Positions 1 to 8,128 are shown, counted from the stretch's first letter. The stretch is DNA of 32,412 nucleotides from an uncultured Campylobacter sp. (GCF_938030785.1 NZ_CALHIK010000081.1:1-32412), one strand, 5' to 3'. Numbers and translations are program-made. Notes: generated from the sequence alone by a model not told the origin.

Positions 1-3
1 TTA

Positions 4-28
4 CCTTCCTTAAAATTTCGCGATTATA
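4..28 (-). promoter_or_regulatory. Promoter and RBS of a gene lying left of the window
   Basis: On the minus strand this edge reads a -10 box TATAAT (plus 23-28) within GCTATAATCGCG, then a purine-rich AAGGAAGG (plus 4-11). This is the same layout as the promoters in front of the 2055 and lolA genes. No coding sequence for the downstream gene is inside the window, so its identity is unknown. Confidence 0.5.
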
Positions 29-786
29 GCAAATGTAAAATTTAATTTAGGTTAGGGCGCGGCAAGCGATCGGGGTTTTTGGTGCGAACGGATTTGCGCG
101 AAATTCATTCGCAAAGATTTGCGCTTGCATACGGCGAGTTTTGAATTCGCGCTAGTTGAGCTTTGCATCGAGCTTGGAATTTTGCGTATTGCGGGCGTGT
201 TTGCAGAATAGGTAGGCGGAATTTAAATTTCAATCCACGGCGTATGGCTTGTTTTTGTTGGAATTTTAAAATTCTGCGGCGCGGGTGAAATTTCAAAATT
301 TCACGTAGGCGGATAAAATTTCAGTTTGTAGCACGGCAAAATTTTGATTTTTGCATGGCGGATAAGCGGGACGCGCGTTAGAATCCCGCTCGCGCTAAAT
401 TTTGCCTACGCGAATCAAACATCTTGGAATTTTAAAATTTTGCTCGCTTTTTTGAAATTTGAAATTTTATAGGCGCATGGAATTGCAAAATCCGCCCGCT
501 AAATTCTAAACTCCGCTTTCGCGATAGAATTTTAAATCCCGTCCGAAAAAGGCGCCATTAAATTTGAAATTCCGCTTGCGCAGATAAAATTTTAAATTTT
601 TCGTGCGAGTGAAATTTAGGTTTTTCCACGCGTATAAAATTCCGCGCCGCAATAGCTATTTTAAATTCTAAATTTGCCCGTGCAGACGCAATTTTGATTT
701 CGCATCAAGAGGTTTAGAACTTGGAGCTTTCGAGGCTACAATCGGGCAGAAATTATTTCGATTTCACGTTAGAATTTAAAAACGCC
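29..786. repeat. Intergenic mosaic of AAATTT-core repeats
   Basis: This 760-base stretch has no convincing gene. It is made of AT cores such as AATTTCAAAATTT, GGAATTTTAAAATT and AAATTTGAAATTT, separated by GC-rich spacers of about 10-30 bases (for example around 215-300, 420-480 and 540-610). The short open frames here encode only K/F/R-rich low-complexity peptide and have no RBS. The same texture fills other gaps and occurs inside several genes of the window. Confidence 0.6.
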
Positions 787-1710
787 CTAAATTCCGTCAA
801 TGATTTCGCGCGCCTGCTCGACGCTTTGTGCGTTGCGCGAGATCTCGCTAGGCTCGCCGAAACCCCAGTTTACCTGTAGATACTCTAGCCGCGCGCCCAG
901 CAGATCCGACAAGTTCAGCTGCACGCCTCGCGCCTTTCCCGCCGCAGTTTGCGCGGTAAGCTCGCCCGCCGCAGCTTTTGCGGAAATTTTACCGCCTTTA
1001 AAGCTCAATGCGGTCGCGTCGTCGGAGCCGAAAGCTGCGCCGTCGGAGCTGAAATTTTTGCCGTCAGAGTCGCCGCCTGCGTTAAAATTTCCACCGCTGG
1101 AGCCTAAATTTTCGCCGCCCGTATCGCAGCCGGCGCTAAAACCCTCGCCGTTCTTGCCGCTACGCAATTGCAGGTTTTGTAAAAATTCCGCGCCGCGGAT
1201 TGCCGCTAGCTCATCTTTTTTGCTGTCGCCCAAAAAGATCGCCTTTTTGTGCGGCGAGAGCGCGATCGTGCGCAAAAGCATCGCAGGATCGGGCTTTGAG
1301 GGCGTATGTTCGTCCGCGCCCACGACCAGATCAAATAGCTCGCGCGAGCCCGTTTTTCTTAAAATTTCTTGCAGCGTGTATGCAGGCGCGTTTGAAGCGA
1401 GCGCGACGAAATAGCCCGAGCTCTTGCAGTGGCGCAAAAGCCCGTCGATGCCGTCGTAGAGCACGGCGAACTCATGGTAGTTTTTGACGAATTCTTTTTC
1501 AAAAAACGCAAGCTCTTCGGCGCTTGCTTTGGTTTTGCCGTAGAATTCCAAAAAGGCGTTTTTGCTCGGATCGTTGATCGTGCGGACGATGAAATCCCTT
1601 TGTATCGGCGCTAGGCCGTAGAGCTCGCGGCGGGTGTTGTTTACGCTCACCTCTATCGCGCGCGAGGAGTCGAGCAGCGTGCCGTCCATATCAAAAATCA
1701 CGGTTTTCAT
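787..1710 (-). CDS. HAD-family hydrolase (phosphoglycolate phosphatase-like) with a low-complexity insert
   Basis: Predicted cytoplasmic phosphatase of the haloacid dehalogenase superfamily. Motif I is DMDGT at residues 7-11 (nucleophile D7, acid D9). Motif II is the Ser in LASNA (S106). The motif III lysine lies in SKPDP (K139), and motif IV is GDSKKDE at 161-167. A helical cap fills residues 15-95. The family usually runs straight from motif IV into a short strand ending YLQVNWGFG. Here about 98 residues rich in Gly, Ser, Asn and Asp (178-275) separate GAEFLQ from EYLQVNWGFG, making the protein 307 aa instead of about 210. The gene starts immediately after the stop of the 1711-2055 gene, so the two are probably co-transcribed. 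The substrate cannot be read from sequence. Confidence 0.85.
   Translation of the reverse strand: MKTVIFDMDGTLLDSSRAIEVSVNNTRRELYGLAPIQRDFIVRTINDPSKNAFLEFYGKTKASAEELAFFEKEFVKNYHEFAVLYDGIDGLLRHCKSSGYFVALASNAPAYTLQEILRKTGSRELFDLVVGADEHTPSKPDPAMLLRTIALSPHKKAIFLGDSKKDELAAIRGAEFLQNLQLRSGKNGEGFSAGCDTGGENLGSSGGNFNAGGDSDGKNFSSDGAAFGSDDATALSFKGGKISAKAAAGELTAQTAAGKARGVQLNLSDLLGARLEYLQVNWGFGEPSEISRNAQSVEQAREIIDGI
886..1179 (-). repeat. In-frame AAATTT-type repeat insert in the HAD gene
   Basis: Residues 178-275 of the HAD protein are encoded by repeated AAATTT/AATTTT cores with GC-rich spacers, all multiples of three overall so the frame stays open. Peptide products are of the type GGNFNAGG and GKNFSSDG. 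The segment is also open on the opposite strand, which produces a 204-codon antisense frame (800-1414) that I regard as an artefact. The boundaries are estimates from where family-like sequence stops and resumes. Confidence 0.6.
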
Positions 1711-2055
1711 CTAATAATCCTTAAAAAAATCGATTTTGTGTTTATCTTTTTTGTAGCTTTTATCATTTTTTAGCTTTTCTAAAGCGTTGGCTTCATGCGT
1801 CAAAGCGCCTCTGTCTATGCGGTTTTGCTCGCTTGCGCTCATAATATTTTTAGCAAAGTTCTCAAGCGCTTTAGTGTATGGGCTATCTAAATTTACGGCC
1901 TGGGCTTTGGATAAAATTTCATAATTTTTTGCCATTCGCTTTGCAAAAAGCTCTGCGTCGAAATCGTCGCGCTTTAGCAGCGCGACGGCGGATTTTACGA
2001 AGCGCTCTAACGCTCGGATATACTTTACGCGCCCGTCTTTTTCTTTGATCTGCAT
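1711..2055 (-). CDS. Small helical protein of unknown function
   Basis: I do not recognise this 114-aa protein. It is highly charged and rich in Lys, Ala, Glu and Asp, with no signal peptide or membrane segment, and is predicted mostly helical. The C-terminus is a basic stretch (KNDKSYKKDKHK) ending FFKDY. The ATG is preceded by AAAGGA five bases upstream and by a good -10 box at 2081-2086. Its TAG stop abuts the ATG of the HAD gene, so the two form an operon. It is probably a soluble cytoplasmic protein. No motif suggests an enzymatic role. Confidence 0.7.
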   Translation of the reverse strand: MQIKEKDGRVKYIRALERFVKSAVALLKRDDFDAELFAKRMAKNYEILSKAQAVNLDSPYTKALENFAKNIMSASEQNRIDRGALTHEANALEKLKNDKSYKKDKHKIDFFKDY

Positions 2056-2080
2056 CGTCGTCCTTTATTTTAAAACGCGC

Positions 2081-2086
2081 ATTATA
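2081..2086 (-). promoter_or_regulatory. -10 box for the 2055/HAD operon
   Basis: The minus strand reads GCTATAATGCGCG, a perfect TATAAT placed about 25 bases before the start codon. The RBS AAAGGA lies between it and the start codon. No clear -35 is visible, as is usual for Campylobacter sigma-70 promoters. Confidence 0.6.
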
Positions 2087-2132
2087 GCAAAATTTGAAAT
2101 TTAGGCAAAATTACATATATTTATTAACTACG

Positions 2133-2156
2133 CTTTTATAATATTTTTTATAAAAG
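2133..2156. promoter_or_regulatory. Perfect inverted repeat upstream of metY
   Basis: The arms CTTTTATA (2133-2140) and TATAAAAG (2149-2156) are perfectly complementary around an 8-base AT spacer. The dyad lies about 38 bases upstream of the metY -35 box and about 50 bases from the divergent -10 at 2081. It could be the operator for the Rrf2 regulator encoded in the same operon. It could also simply reflect AT richness, so the operator role is inference. Confidence 0.35.
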
Positions 2157-2193
2157 TGCGGCAAATACGTATTTTTAAATCATATTAAAATAC

Positions 2194-2222
2194 TTGACAT
2201 TATTTTAAATTTTAGCTATCAT
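2194..2222 (+). promoter_or_regulatory. Sigma-70 promoter of the metY operon
   Basis: TTGACA (2194-2199) is separated by exactly 17 bases from TATCAT (2217-2222), giving a predicted start near 2229. The metY RBS AAAGGA (2239-2244) and ATG (2250) follow, so the leader is only about 20 bases. A consensus -35 is uncommon in this genus and suggests a strong promoter that would benefit from a repressor. Confidence 0.75.
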
Positions 2223-2249
2223 TCGCCAAATTTTTTACAAAGGACAAAG

Positions 2250-3521
2250 ATGCAAAAAGAAACCCTCGCAACTCACTTCGGTTACGATTCTATCGCCGGC
2301 TACGGCACAATGGCGGTTCCGATCTATCAGAGCACCGCGTTTAATTTCGGCACGAGCAAAAAGGCCGCCGATCGCTTCGCACTGCGCGATCTAGGGCCGA
2401 TCTACAGCCGCCTTACGAATCCTACGACCGATATTTTGGAGGCCAGATTGGCCGCGCTTGAAAACGGCAAGGCCGCAATCGCGGTAGCCAGCGGTCAGGC
2501 TGCGATATTTTTTGCGGTGGCAAATTTAGCCGCGGCGGGCGAAAATATCATCATCGCGGAGAAAATTTACGGCGGCGCGACCACGCTTTTGGCGCACACC
2601 ATCAAACGCTTTGGCATTGAAGCAAGGGTTTTCGACTCCGAAACGGCGGATGATCTGGAGGGGTTGATTGACGATAAAACCAGAGCGATCTTTTTCGAGA
2701 CGCTTTCAAATCCTCAAATTTCGGTTGCAAATACCGCTAAAATCGCCTCTATCGCAAACAGATACGGCGTAGTAACGATTGCCGATAACACGATCCCAAG
2801 CCCCGCGCTTTACAATCCGCTTGATGACGGCGCGGACATCGTGGTTCACAGCGCGAGCAAATATATAAGCGGGCAGGGGCTTAGCATCGCGGGCGCGATC
2901 GTTTCGGGCAATGGGTTAAATTCCAAACTCAAAGGCAATCCGCGATATGCTCATTTTAACGAGCCCGACGAGAGCTATCACGGTCTAGTTTATGCGGATC
3001 TGGTAGATAATTTCGATATTTACACGCTTAGAATTCGCCTAGCGCTGCTTCGCGATATCGGCGCGACGCTATCACCGTTTAACGCGTTTCAGCTTATTCA
3101 AGGTATCGAGACGCTGCCGCTTAGGATGGAGAAGCATTCGCAAAACGCGCTAAAAATCGCGGAATTTTTGCAAAGCCATCCGAAGGTAAAGCAGGTAAAT
3201 TTCCCTGGTCTGCCTAGCTCGCCGTTTAATGCCGCGATTAAAGCTAAATTTAAAAACGGCTACGCAAGCGGTCTGCTAAGCTTCACCGTAGATAGCGAGG
3301 AGACCGCACTGAAGGTCGTCAGCGGGGTTAAAATTTTCTCCGTCGTCGTAAATATCGGCGATACGAAGTCGATCATCACCCATCCTGCGAGCACGACGCA
3401 TTCGCAGCTGGACGAAAAGCAGCTGCAAAGCGCCGGAGTCCCTGCAAATTTGATCCGCCTAAGCATAGGCATTGAGGACGCGGACGATTTGATCGCAGAT
3501 CTTAGTGAGGCGTTAAAATAA
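2250..3521 (+). CDS. metY: O-acetylhomoserine sulfhydrylase (O-acetylhomoserine aminocarboxypropyltransferase)
   Basis: PLP enzyme of the Cys/Met metabolism family. It makes homocysteine from O-acetylhomoserine and sulfide, and some members also act on O-acetylserine. The PLP lysine is K204 in HSASKYISGQG. Y52 and R54 in YSRLTNPT contact the cofactor phosphate of the partner subunit, and Y107 (IYGGATTL) stacks on the cofactor. SGQAAI (81-86) supplies the phosphate loop. The 423-aa length is typical for MetY and longer than MetB/MetC (about 380-400), which favours MetY. AAAGGA lies five bases before the ATG. The stop codon overlaps the first base of the following Rrf2 gene, so it heads the metY-rrf2-cysK operon. 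Confidence 0.9.
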   Translation: MQKETLATHFGYDSIAGYGTMAVPIYQSTAFNFGTSKKAADRFALRDLGPIYSRLTNPTTDILEARLAALENGKAAIAVASGQAAIFFAVANLAAAGENIIIAEKIYGGATTLLAHTIKRFGIEARVFDSETADDLEGLIDDKTRAIFFETLSNPQISVANTAKIASIANRYGVVTIADNTIPSPALYNPLDDGADIVVHSASKYISGQGLSIAGAIVSGNGLNSKLKGNPRYAHFNEPDESYHGLVYADLVDNFDIYTLRIRLALLRDIGATLSPFNAFQLIQGIETLPLRMEKHSQNALKIAEFLQSHPKVKQVNFPGLPSSPFNAAIKAKFKNGYASGLLSFTVDSEETALKVVSGVKIFSVVVNIGDTKSIITHPASTTHSQLDEKQLQSAGVPANLIRLSIGIEDADDLIADLSEALK

Positions 3522-3934
3522 TGGCTATCTTAAGCACTAAGGGCGTTTACGGGCTGGCTGCGATACTACAGATAGCTAAAGCTAGCGAGGTAACGCCGAT
3601 AAGTATCAAAGAGATCGCCGAGCGCACGGGAATTTCAAAAAACTATTTGGAGCAAATTTTAAATGCGCTTAGGAACGAACGGCTAGTATGTAGTATCAAG
3701 GGCAAAAACGGCGGCTACCACTTGGCAAAAGACCCTAGCGAGATCACCTTTGCGGAGCTTTTTACCGCCTTGGAAAAGGATCTGCGAATGACGAGTCTGG
3801 AGGTGAAAGATCCGAATCTGCGTACTTTTTTTGAAAGATACGACGAGAAGCTGCGGACGCTGTTTAACGTGCCGCTTTCGAGCTACGAAGAGATGATGGC
3901 GCAAAGCGCCGAGTATCTAAATTTTAGTATCTAA
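3521..3934 (+). CDS. Rrf2-family transcriptional regulator, CymR-like
   Basis: A 137-aa regulator with an N-terminal winged helix: STKGVYGLAAIL at 5-16, the recognition region ISIKEIAERTGISKNYLEQIL at 27-47, and the wing GKNGGYHLA at 61-69. It has only one cysteine (C57) and lacks the three-cysteine cluster of IscR/NsrR, so an Fe-S cofactor is unlikely. That matches CymR, the Rrf2 repressor of cysteine metabolism in Firmicutes, which acts together with CysK. Here it lies between metY and cysK, overlapping metY by one base and ten bases ahead of cysK. By inference it senses cysteine or O-acetylserine status and controls this operon. Calling it CymR outright would overstate what the sequence shows. 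Confidence 0.85.
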   Translation: MAILSTKGVYGLAAILQIAKASEVTPISIKEIAERTGISKNYLEQILNALRNERLVCSIKGKNGGYHLAKDPSEITFAELFTALEKDLRMTSLEVKDPNLRTFFERYDEKLRTLFNVPLSSYEEMMAQSAEYLNFSI

Positions 3935-3944
3935 GGGGAATTTT

Positions 3945-4859
3945 ATGAAAATAGCAAACGACGTTACGGAGCTCATCGGCAACACTCCGTTAGTAAAAAT
4001 CAATAGCTTCGGCAAAAACGCGACGATCCTAGCCAAGGCGGAATTTTTAAATCCGAGCCATTCGGTAAAGGACCGCATCGCGTGGCGAATCATCAAAGAC
4101 GCGCTGCAAGCGGGCAAGATCGACAAAAATAGCGTTTTGATAGAGCCTACCAGCGGCAATACGGGCGTGGGACTTGCGATGGTCGCGGCAAAGCTCGGTA
4201 TAAAGCTCATTCTAACGATGCCAAGCTCGATGAGTATCGAGCGCCAAAAGCTAATCGCGGCATTCGGCGCCAAAATCGAGCTGACCGATCCAAAATTTGG
4301 AATGAAAGGTGCGGTAGATAGGGCAAATGAGCTGGCTGCGAGCACTCAGGGTAGCTTTATTCCGAGCCAATTTGATAATCCAAGCAATCCAAAGGCGCAT
4401 TTTGAAACTACGGGGCCCGAAATTTGGGATCAAACGGACGGAAAGGCGGATATTTTAGTCGCAGGATTTGGCACCGGCGGCACTCTTAGCGGCACGGCGA
4501 AATTTTTAAAATCTAAAAATCCAAATTTAAAGGTTTACGGCGTTGAGCCCGCCAGCTCGCCGCTTCTTGCGTGCGGAACCGCGGGCGCGCACAAAATTCA
4601 GGGCATCGGCGCAAATTTTATTCCCGCAAACCTCGATCGCAGCCTAATTGACGGCTTTATAAACGTGGAAAATGACGATGCATTCGCTGCTGCTAGACAG
4701 CTGGCGCAAAAAGAGGGCCTGCTCGTGGGCATCTCAAGCGGCGCGAATGTTTACGCCGCCGCACAGATCGCTGCCAAGGCCGAAAACAAAGGCAAAGTGA
4801 TCGTTACGGTTCTCTGCGATACCGGCGAGAGATACCTTTCTACCGAGCTTTTCAAATAG
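3945..4859 (+). CDS. cysK: Cysteine synthase (O-acetylserine sulfhydrylase)
   Basis: Fold-type II PLP enzyme making cysteine from O-acetylserine and sulfide. The PLP lysine is K42 in NPSHSVKDR. The asparagine loop TSGNTG (69-74) binds the substrate carboxylate. GTGGT (176-180) binds the cofactor phosphate, and the serine that contacts the pyridine nitrogen lies in VGISSGAN (262-269). At 304 aa it is a normal CysK length. The RBS is AAGGGG before the ATG. It is the last gene of the metY-rrf2-cysK operon. Together the two enzymes fix sulfide into both cysteine and homocysteine. Confidence 0.93.
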   Translation: MKIANDVTELIGNTPLVKINSFGKNATILAKAEFLNPSHSVKDRIAWRIIKDALQAGKIDKNSVLIEPTSGNTGVGLAMVAAKLGIKLILTMPSSMSIERQKLIAAFGAKIELTDPKFGMKGAVDRANELAASTQGSFIPSQFDNPSNPKAHFETTGPEIWDQTDGKADILVAGFGTGGTLSGTAKFLKSKNPNLKVYGVEPASSPLLACGTAGAHKIQGIGANFIPANLDRSLIDGFINVENDDAFAAARQLAQKEGLLVGISSGANVYAAAQIAAKAENKGKVIVTVLCDTGERYLSTELFK

Positions 4860-5585
4860 GCGGCGGTTTTGTGCGAGCAGGGCGATTAGCGTGGTAATTT
4901 TTACGCGTTTTTCGCGGGCACAGAGCTTGGCGCGATTAAATTTTACGCTGGCGCCGGAATCGGCGCGTTAGTTTTGCGCGATCGCGCGGGTTATTGCGAC
5001 GATTGCGCGATTATATTTTACATTTTTGCGTTACGTAGGCGATAGATTTACGCGATAGTTTCTGCGCGGGCGGGGCGATAGTTGCGATGGTCGCGGGTCG
5101 CGCGACGACTTTACGCAAGCATCGCGATTTTTTTTGCTTTGTCGATTTTGCGTTTATTGATTTGTTGATTTATCAGCTCGCCGCCCGCCGCGAGATAAAA
5201 TTTAGTCCCAAAATGGGGTTAAATTTTAAAATTTCATATTACGCAATCTTTCGCGCCGAGCTGATTTTTGGCGCGCTATGTATGACGGCGCGACCGCGCA
5301 ACGCTAGGCGTTAGTTAAATTTAAAACCGCTAAGCCCGCCAAATTTGCGCGATCCGTACGCCGCAAAATTTTATACCGCTAACCCGCGCGCGGCATAAAA
5401 TTTTAAAATTCTATCTGAAATTTTTAAGGCTCGCTCGTGCGGCTAAAATTCCAAATTCGCGTCGTGCATAAATTTCAAACTCCGCTGTAAATAAAATTCC
5501 AAAATTCCGCCCTTTAAATTTAGCCGAATTTCAAAATTTAATCATAAAAACGCTATCATCGGGGCAAAATTTTTAAGGTTGTAAA
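4860..5585. repeat. Intergenic mosaic, gene-free
   Basis: No supported gene. The first half (4860-5110) is a GC-rich run with many GCGCG and GCGATAG words. The second half (5210-5530) is the AAATTT-core mosaic, for example GGGGTTAAATTTTAAAATTT near 5216 and CATAAAATTTTAAAATTC near 5394. A 75-codon frame at 5087-5314 has no RBS and a repeat-derived sequence. The rarA promoter lies at the right end. Confidence 0.55.
5554..5559 (+). promoter_or_regulatory. Possible -10 box for rarA
   Basis: TATCAT in CGCTATCATCGGGG sits 27 bases before the rarA ATG and is the same hexamer used by the metY promoter. AAGG (5575-5578) follows as RBS. No -35 match is visible. Confidence 0.45.
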
Positions 5586-6773
5586 ATGAGTTTGAGCTTG
5601 AAATTTCGCCCCAAAAGCTTAGAGCAGATCGTGGGGCAGGGCAAGATCGTAGCGGTTTTTAAAAAATTCGTCTCCGCAGGCAGCATCCCGCACAGTATAT
5701 TTTTCGGCGCCGCAGGCAGCGGCAAAACGACGATGGCGCGCGTGATCGCAAGCGAGCTGAACTACGATTTTTACGAGCTTGACGCCACGAGCCTGAAGGT
5801 CGAGGATATCCGCAAAATTCTATCCTCGCACGCCGGCTCGCTCATCAAGCCGCTCATTTTCATCGACGAGATCCACCGCCTCAGCAAGACGCAGCAGGAG
5901 GTGCTACTGATCCCGATGGAGAACTACGCCGCGATCATCATCGGCGCGACGACGGAAAATCCGCAGTTCGTGCTAAGCAGCGGCATCCGCTCGCGCTCGA
6001 TGATATTTGAGTTCGAGCCGCTTAGCTACGAGGATTTGGAGGCGCTTTTGGCGCGGGTGCAGGGCGAGATCGGCTTTGAGATGGACGAGGAGGCGCGAAA
6101 ATACCTACTAAACTCCAGCAGCGGCGATGCAAGGAGTATGTTGAACCTGCTCGAATTTGCGCTTTTGGCAGACAGCGCCATTACGCTGGATACGCTTCGT
6201 ACGCTGCGCGCAAATGCCGTAGCTGCCGGCGTTAGCAGCGACGACGTGCATTATGAGCTCGCAAGCGCGATGATAAAAAGCCTGCGCGGCAGCGACGCCG
6301 ACGCCGCGCTGTATTATGTCGCAAGGCTGATAGATGCGGGCGAGAGCGCGGATTTTATCGCGCGCAGGATGGTGATCCTAGCTAGCGAGGACATCGGCAA
6401 CGCCAATCCAAACGCCCTAAATATCGCCGCCAGCACGCTAGCTGCCGTCAGCAAGATCGGCTACCCCGAGGCTCGTATTATCTTGGGGCAATGCGCGATC
6501 TATCTGGCGCACAGCCCCAAATCAAACGCCGCGTATTTGGGCATCAACGCCGCTTTGAAGTTCGTCCGCTCCGCTGCGCCGCTGCCTACGCCGCGCTATC
6601 TCATCAATTCCGACAAGCAGATCGCAGACTACAAATACCCGCACGACTTCGGCGGCTGGGTCGAGCAGGCCTATATGAGCGAGGCGGCGAAATTTTACGA
6701 AAGCAAGGGGATTGGCTTTGAAAAGACGCTGGATGAGTGGCTGGCAAAGATCAAGGCCAAGGGCTCGGTTTAA
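5586..6773 (+). CDS. rarA: Replication-associated recombination protein A (RarA/MgsA AAA+ ATPase)
   Basis: Clamp-loader-like AAA+ ATPase acting at stalled replication forks. Walker A is GAAGSGKT (41-48). Walker B is IFIDEIHR (91-98, D94/E95), and sensor 1 is ATTENP (121-126). The arginine finger region is GIRSRSMIF. The C-terminal part includes the family block SEDIGNANPNAL and the PEARIILGQCAIYLA helix, and ends with the KYPHDFGGWVEQAYM region. At 395 aa it is slightly shorter than the E. coli protein (447 aa), in line with epsilonproteobacterial versions. The start is typical (SLSLKFRPKSLEQIVGQ). It is monocistronic or followed by the 6866 gene after a 92-base gap. Confidence 0.92.
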   Translation: MSLSLKFRPKSLEQIVGQGKIVAVFKKFVSAGSIPHSIFFGAAGSGKTTMARVIASELNYDFYELDATSLKVEDIRKILSSHAGSLIKPLIFIDEIHRLSKTQQEVLLIPMENYAAIIIGATTENPQFVLSSGIRSRSMIFEFEPLSYEDLEALLARVQGEIGFEMDEEARKYLLNSSSGDARSMLNLLEFALLADSAITLDTLRTLRANAVAAGVSSDDVHYELASAMIKSLRGSDADAALYYVARLIDAGESADFIARRMVILASEDIGNANPNALNIAASTLAAVSKIGYPEARIILGQCAIYLAHSPKSNAAYLGINAALKFVRSAAPLPTPRYLINSDKQIADYKYPHDFGGWVEQAYMSEAAKFYESKGIGFEKTLDEWLAKIKAKGSV

Positions 6774-6865
6774 ATTTGCGTGCGGTAAGAGCTAAAATTT
6801 GATGCGAGTTCAAATTTTAGCGGCTCGCAGGGCTTAAATTTTAAAAATATTCGCAAGGAGCGTGG

Positions 6866-7879
6866 ATGAATGAGCAAAATTTGAAATATATCGCAAATTT
6901 AAAAGCGCAGGACGTGCCGTGGAGCAGGCTCACGACCGCTTACGGCAGGGCGAGTGGATTCCCCGAAATTTTTAAAAAACTCGCGCGGGCAATCGAGGCT
7001 TGTGATGCGGCACGCGGTTCGGGTGGCGAGCAAAATTTAAAAAGCGAGCTCGGCGCAGAGCGGAATTTAAAAAGTGGGCCCGGTTGCGGGCAAAATTCTA
7101 CGGATGCGGCAAGATGCGGCGCGGCGCAAAATTTCGTAAATTTGGCGCAAAAGAGAGAGTCTAAATTTAAAAAGGCAGATAACGAGGCGGCGAAATTTAA
7201 AGCGGGCGGAGAGACGGAGCTTAAAACGGGCACAGCGAAGTGCGGCGAGGCGGAATTTAAGAGTGCGGATAGCGCGGCGATAAAATTTAAAACGAGCCAG
7301 GCGAGTAAATTTAAAACGAGCGCGGCGGATAAGAGCTCTGATGCGAGCAAGCGGGAGAAATTTGACGCCAAAGCCCTCCAGGATGCGCTTAGTAAGATTT
7401 TTAACGAGATAGAGCATCAAAGTACGCTTTGGCACGCAACCCCTTTTGCGCTGCTGTTTTTGGCGCGCATCTTTATGCGGGCTCGCGATGTAGCGGGCAA
7501 AAACGCGAATAAAAATAATCAAAACGCTGCGGCAGATAAAAAGCGAAACTATGCGACGGACATAAACAGCAAAGACGAAAACTGCGAAAACGAAGCGGCA
7601 GGCATTATCTCGGCTCGGCTCGGCGGATTTTTTGCGTTTATGCTTGAGATTTGCGATGACGCCGATAAGATCTCGCACGCAGCGCCGTTAGCGAGCTTTT
7701 CGGATATACTTGCGGAAAAATATCTGTGGCCGCAGAGCGACGAGAATGACGAGGAGCGCTGGGAGGAGTATTTTTACGACGATGAGCTATTTTACAGCCT
7801 CTATTTTTATTCGCGGGCGGTTTTGGACGCGACGGGAGTGGACTTTGCGCAGTTTAAGCCTGGGCCGGGTGGCGTTTAA
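6866..7879 (+). CDS. Unrecognised protein with two conserved-looking blocks split by repeat inserts
   Basis: I cannot name this 337-aa protein. Residues 1-48 (LKYIANLKAQDVPWSRLTTAYGR, then a helix) look like real folded sequence. Residues 50-162 are low complexity with repeated NLKS, KFK and KFKTS units. Residues 165-210 are a helical block with an aromatic-rich stretch (STLWHATPFALLFLARIF). Residues 211-245 are a second Asn/Lys/Asp-rich insert. Residues 246-337 form a folded-looking acidic, aromatic C-terminus (YLWPQ, EEYFYDDELFYSLYFY). AAGGAG five bases before the ATG supports the start. Without the inserts the protein would be about 190 aa. No signal peptide is present, so it is probably cytoplasmic. 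A hairpin with a T-run lies about 210 bases downstream. Confidence 0.75.
   Translation: MNEQNLKYIANLKAQDVPWSRLTTAYGRASGFPEIFKKLARAIEACDAARGSGGEQNLKSELGAERNLKSGPGCGQNSTDAARCGAAQNFVNLAQKRESKFKKADNEAAKFKAGGETELKTGTAKCGEAEFKSADSAAIKFKTSQASKFKTSAADKSSDASKREKFDAKALQDALSKIFNEIEHQSTLWHATPFALLFLARIFMRARDVAGKNANKNNQNAAADKKRNYATDINSKDENCENEAAGIISARLGGFFAFMLEICDDADKISHAAPLASFSDILAEKYLWPQSDENDEERWEEYFYDDELFYSLYFYSRAVLDATGVDFAQFKPGPGGV
7013..7351 (+). repeat. In-frame AAATTT-type repeat insert in the 6866 gene
   Basis: About ten AAATTTAAA-like cores occur here, spaced about 27-36 bases apart in multiples of three. They encode QNLKS, RNLKS, SKFKK, AKFKA, EFKS, IKFKT and SKFKT. The two last units (IKFKTSQA and SKFKTSAA) are almost identical at DNA level (AAATTTAAAACGAGC twice, about 25 bases apart). 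The segment is open on the minus strand too, giving spurious antisense frames at 6940-7678. Confidence 0.65.
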
Positions 7880-8089
7880 GGCTGCGCCATCTCGCCTTTT
7901 GATTCTAAATTTAGCGCAACGCGGCGTGCTTTGGCGACGCTTTGTTTAAATTTAGACTTCAAAAAATTTTAAAATTCTTTAAAAATTTACGGCGTGCGGA
8001 ATTTACAGATCGTCTTTTTAAATTTAAAATTCGCGCGATTTTTGATCGGCGGTATGATTAAGGCGCCAGTATCGCTTTTAAATTTAGAT

Positions 8090-8128
8090 CGCCGCGAAGC
8101 TTCAAACACGCTTGCGGCGCGGCTTTTT
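8090..8128 (+). terminator. Hairpin with T-run, probable intrinsic terminator
   Basis: CGCCGCGAAGC (8090-8100) pairs with GCTTGCGGCG (8110-8119), a ten-pair stem with one bulged G and a nine-base loop. CGGCTTTTT follows. On the plus strand this terminates transcription coming from the 6866 gene, just at the 3' end of the convergent 8127-8891 gene. Confidence 0.6.

Noticed and set aside
105..296. 63-codon minus frame in the left intergenic mosaic
   Set aside because: The Lys/Arg/Phe-rich peptide is repeat-derived, with no promoter or RBS.
800..1414. 204-codon plus-strand frame opposite the HAD gene
   Set aside because: It is open only because the repeat insert lacks stops on both strands. 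The peptide is Ser/Pro/Ala low complexity and there is no RBS, while the opposite strand has all HAD motifs.
5087..5314. 75-codon plus frame after cysK
   Set aside because: Lies in the repeat mosaic, no RBS, and its sequence follows the AAATTT cores.
7020..7340. Regularly spaced cores resembling a CRISPR array
   Set aside because: The repeated part is only 9-12 bases and degenerate, the spacing varies, the segment is coding, and there are no cas genes.
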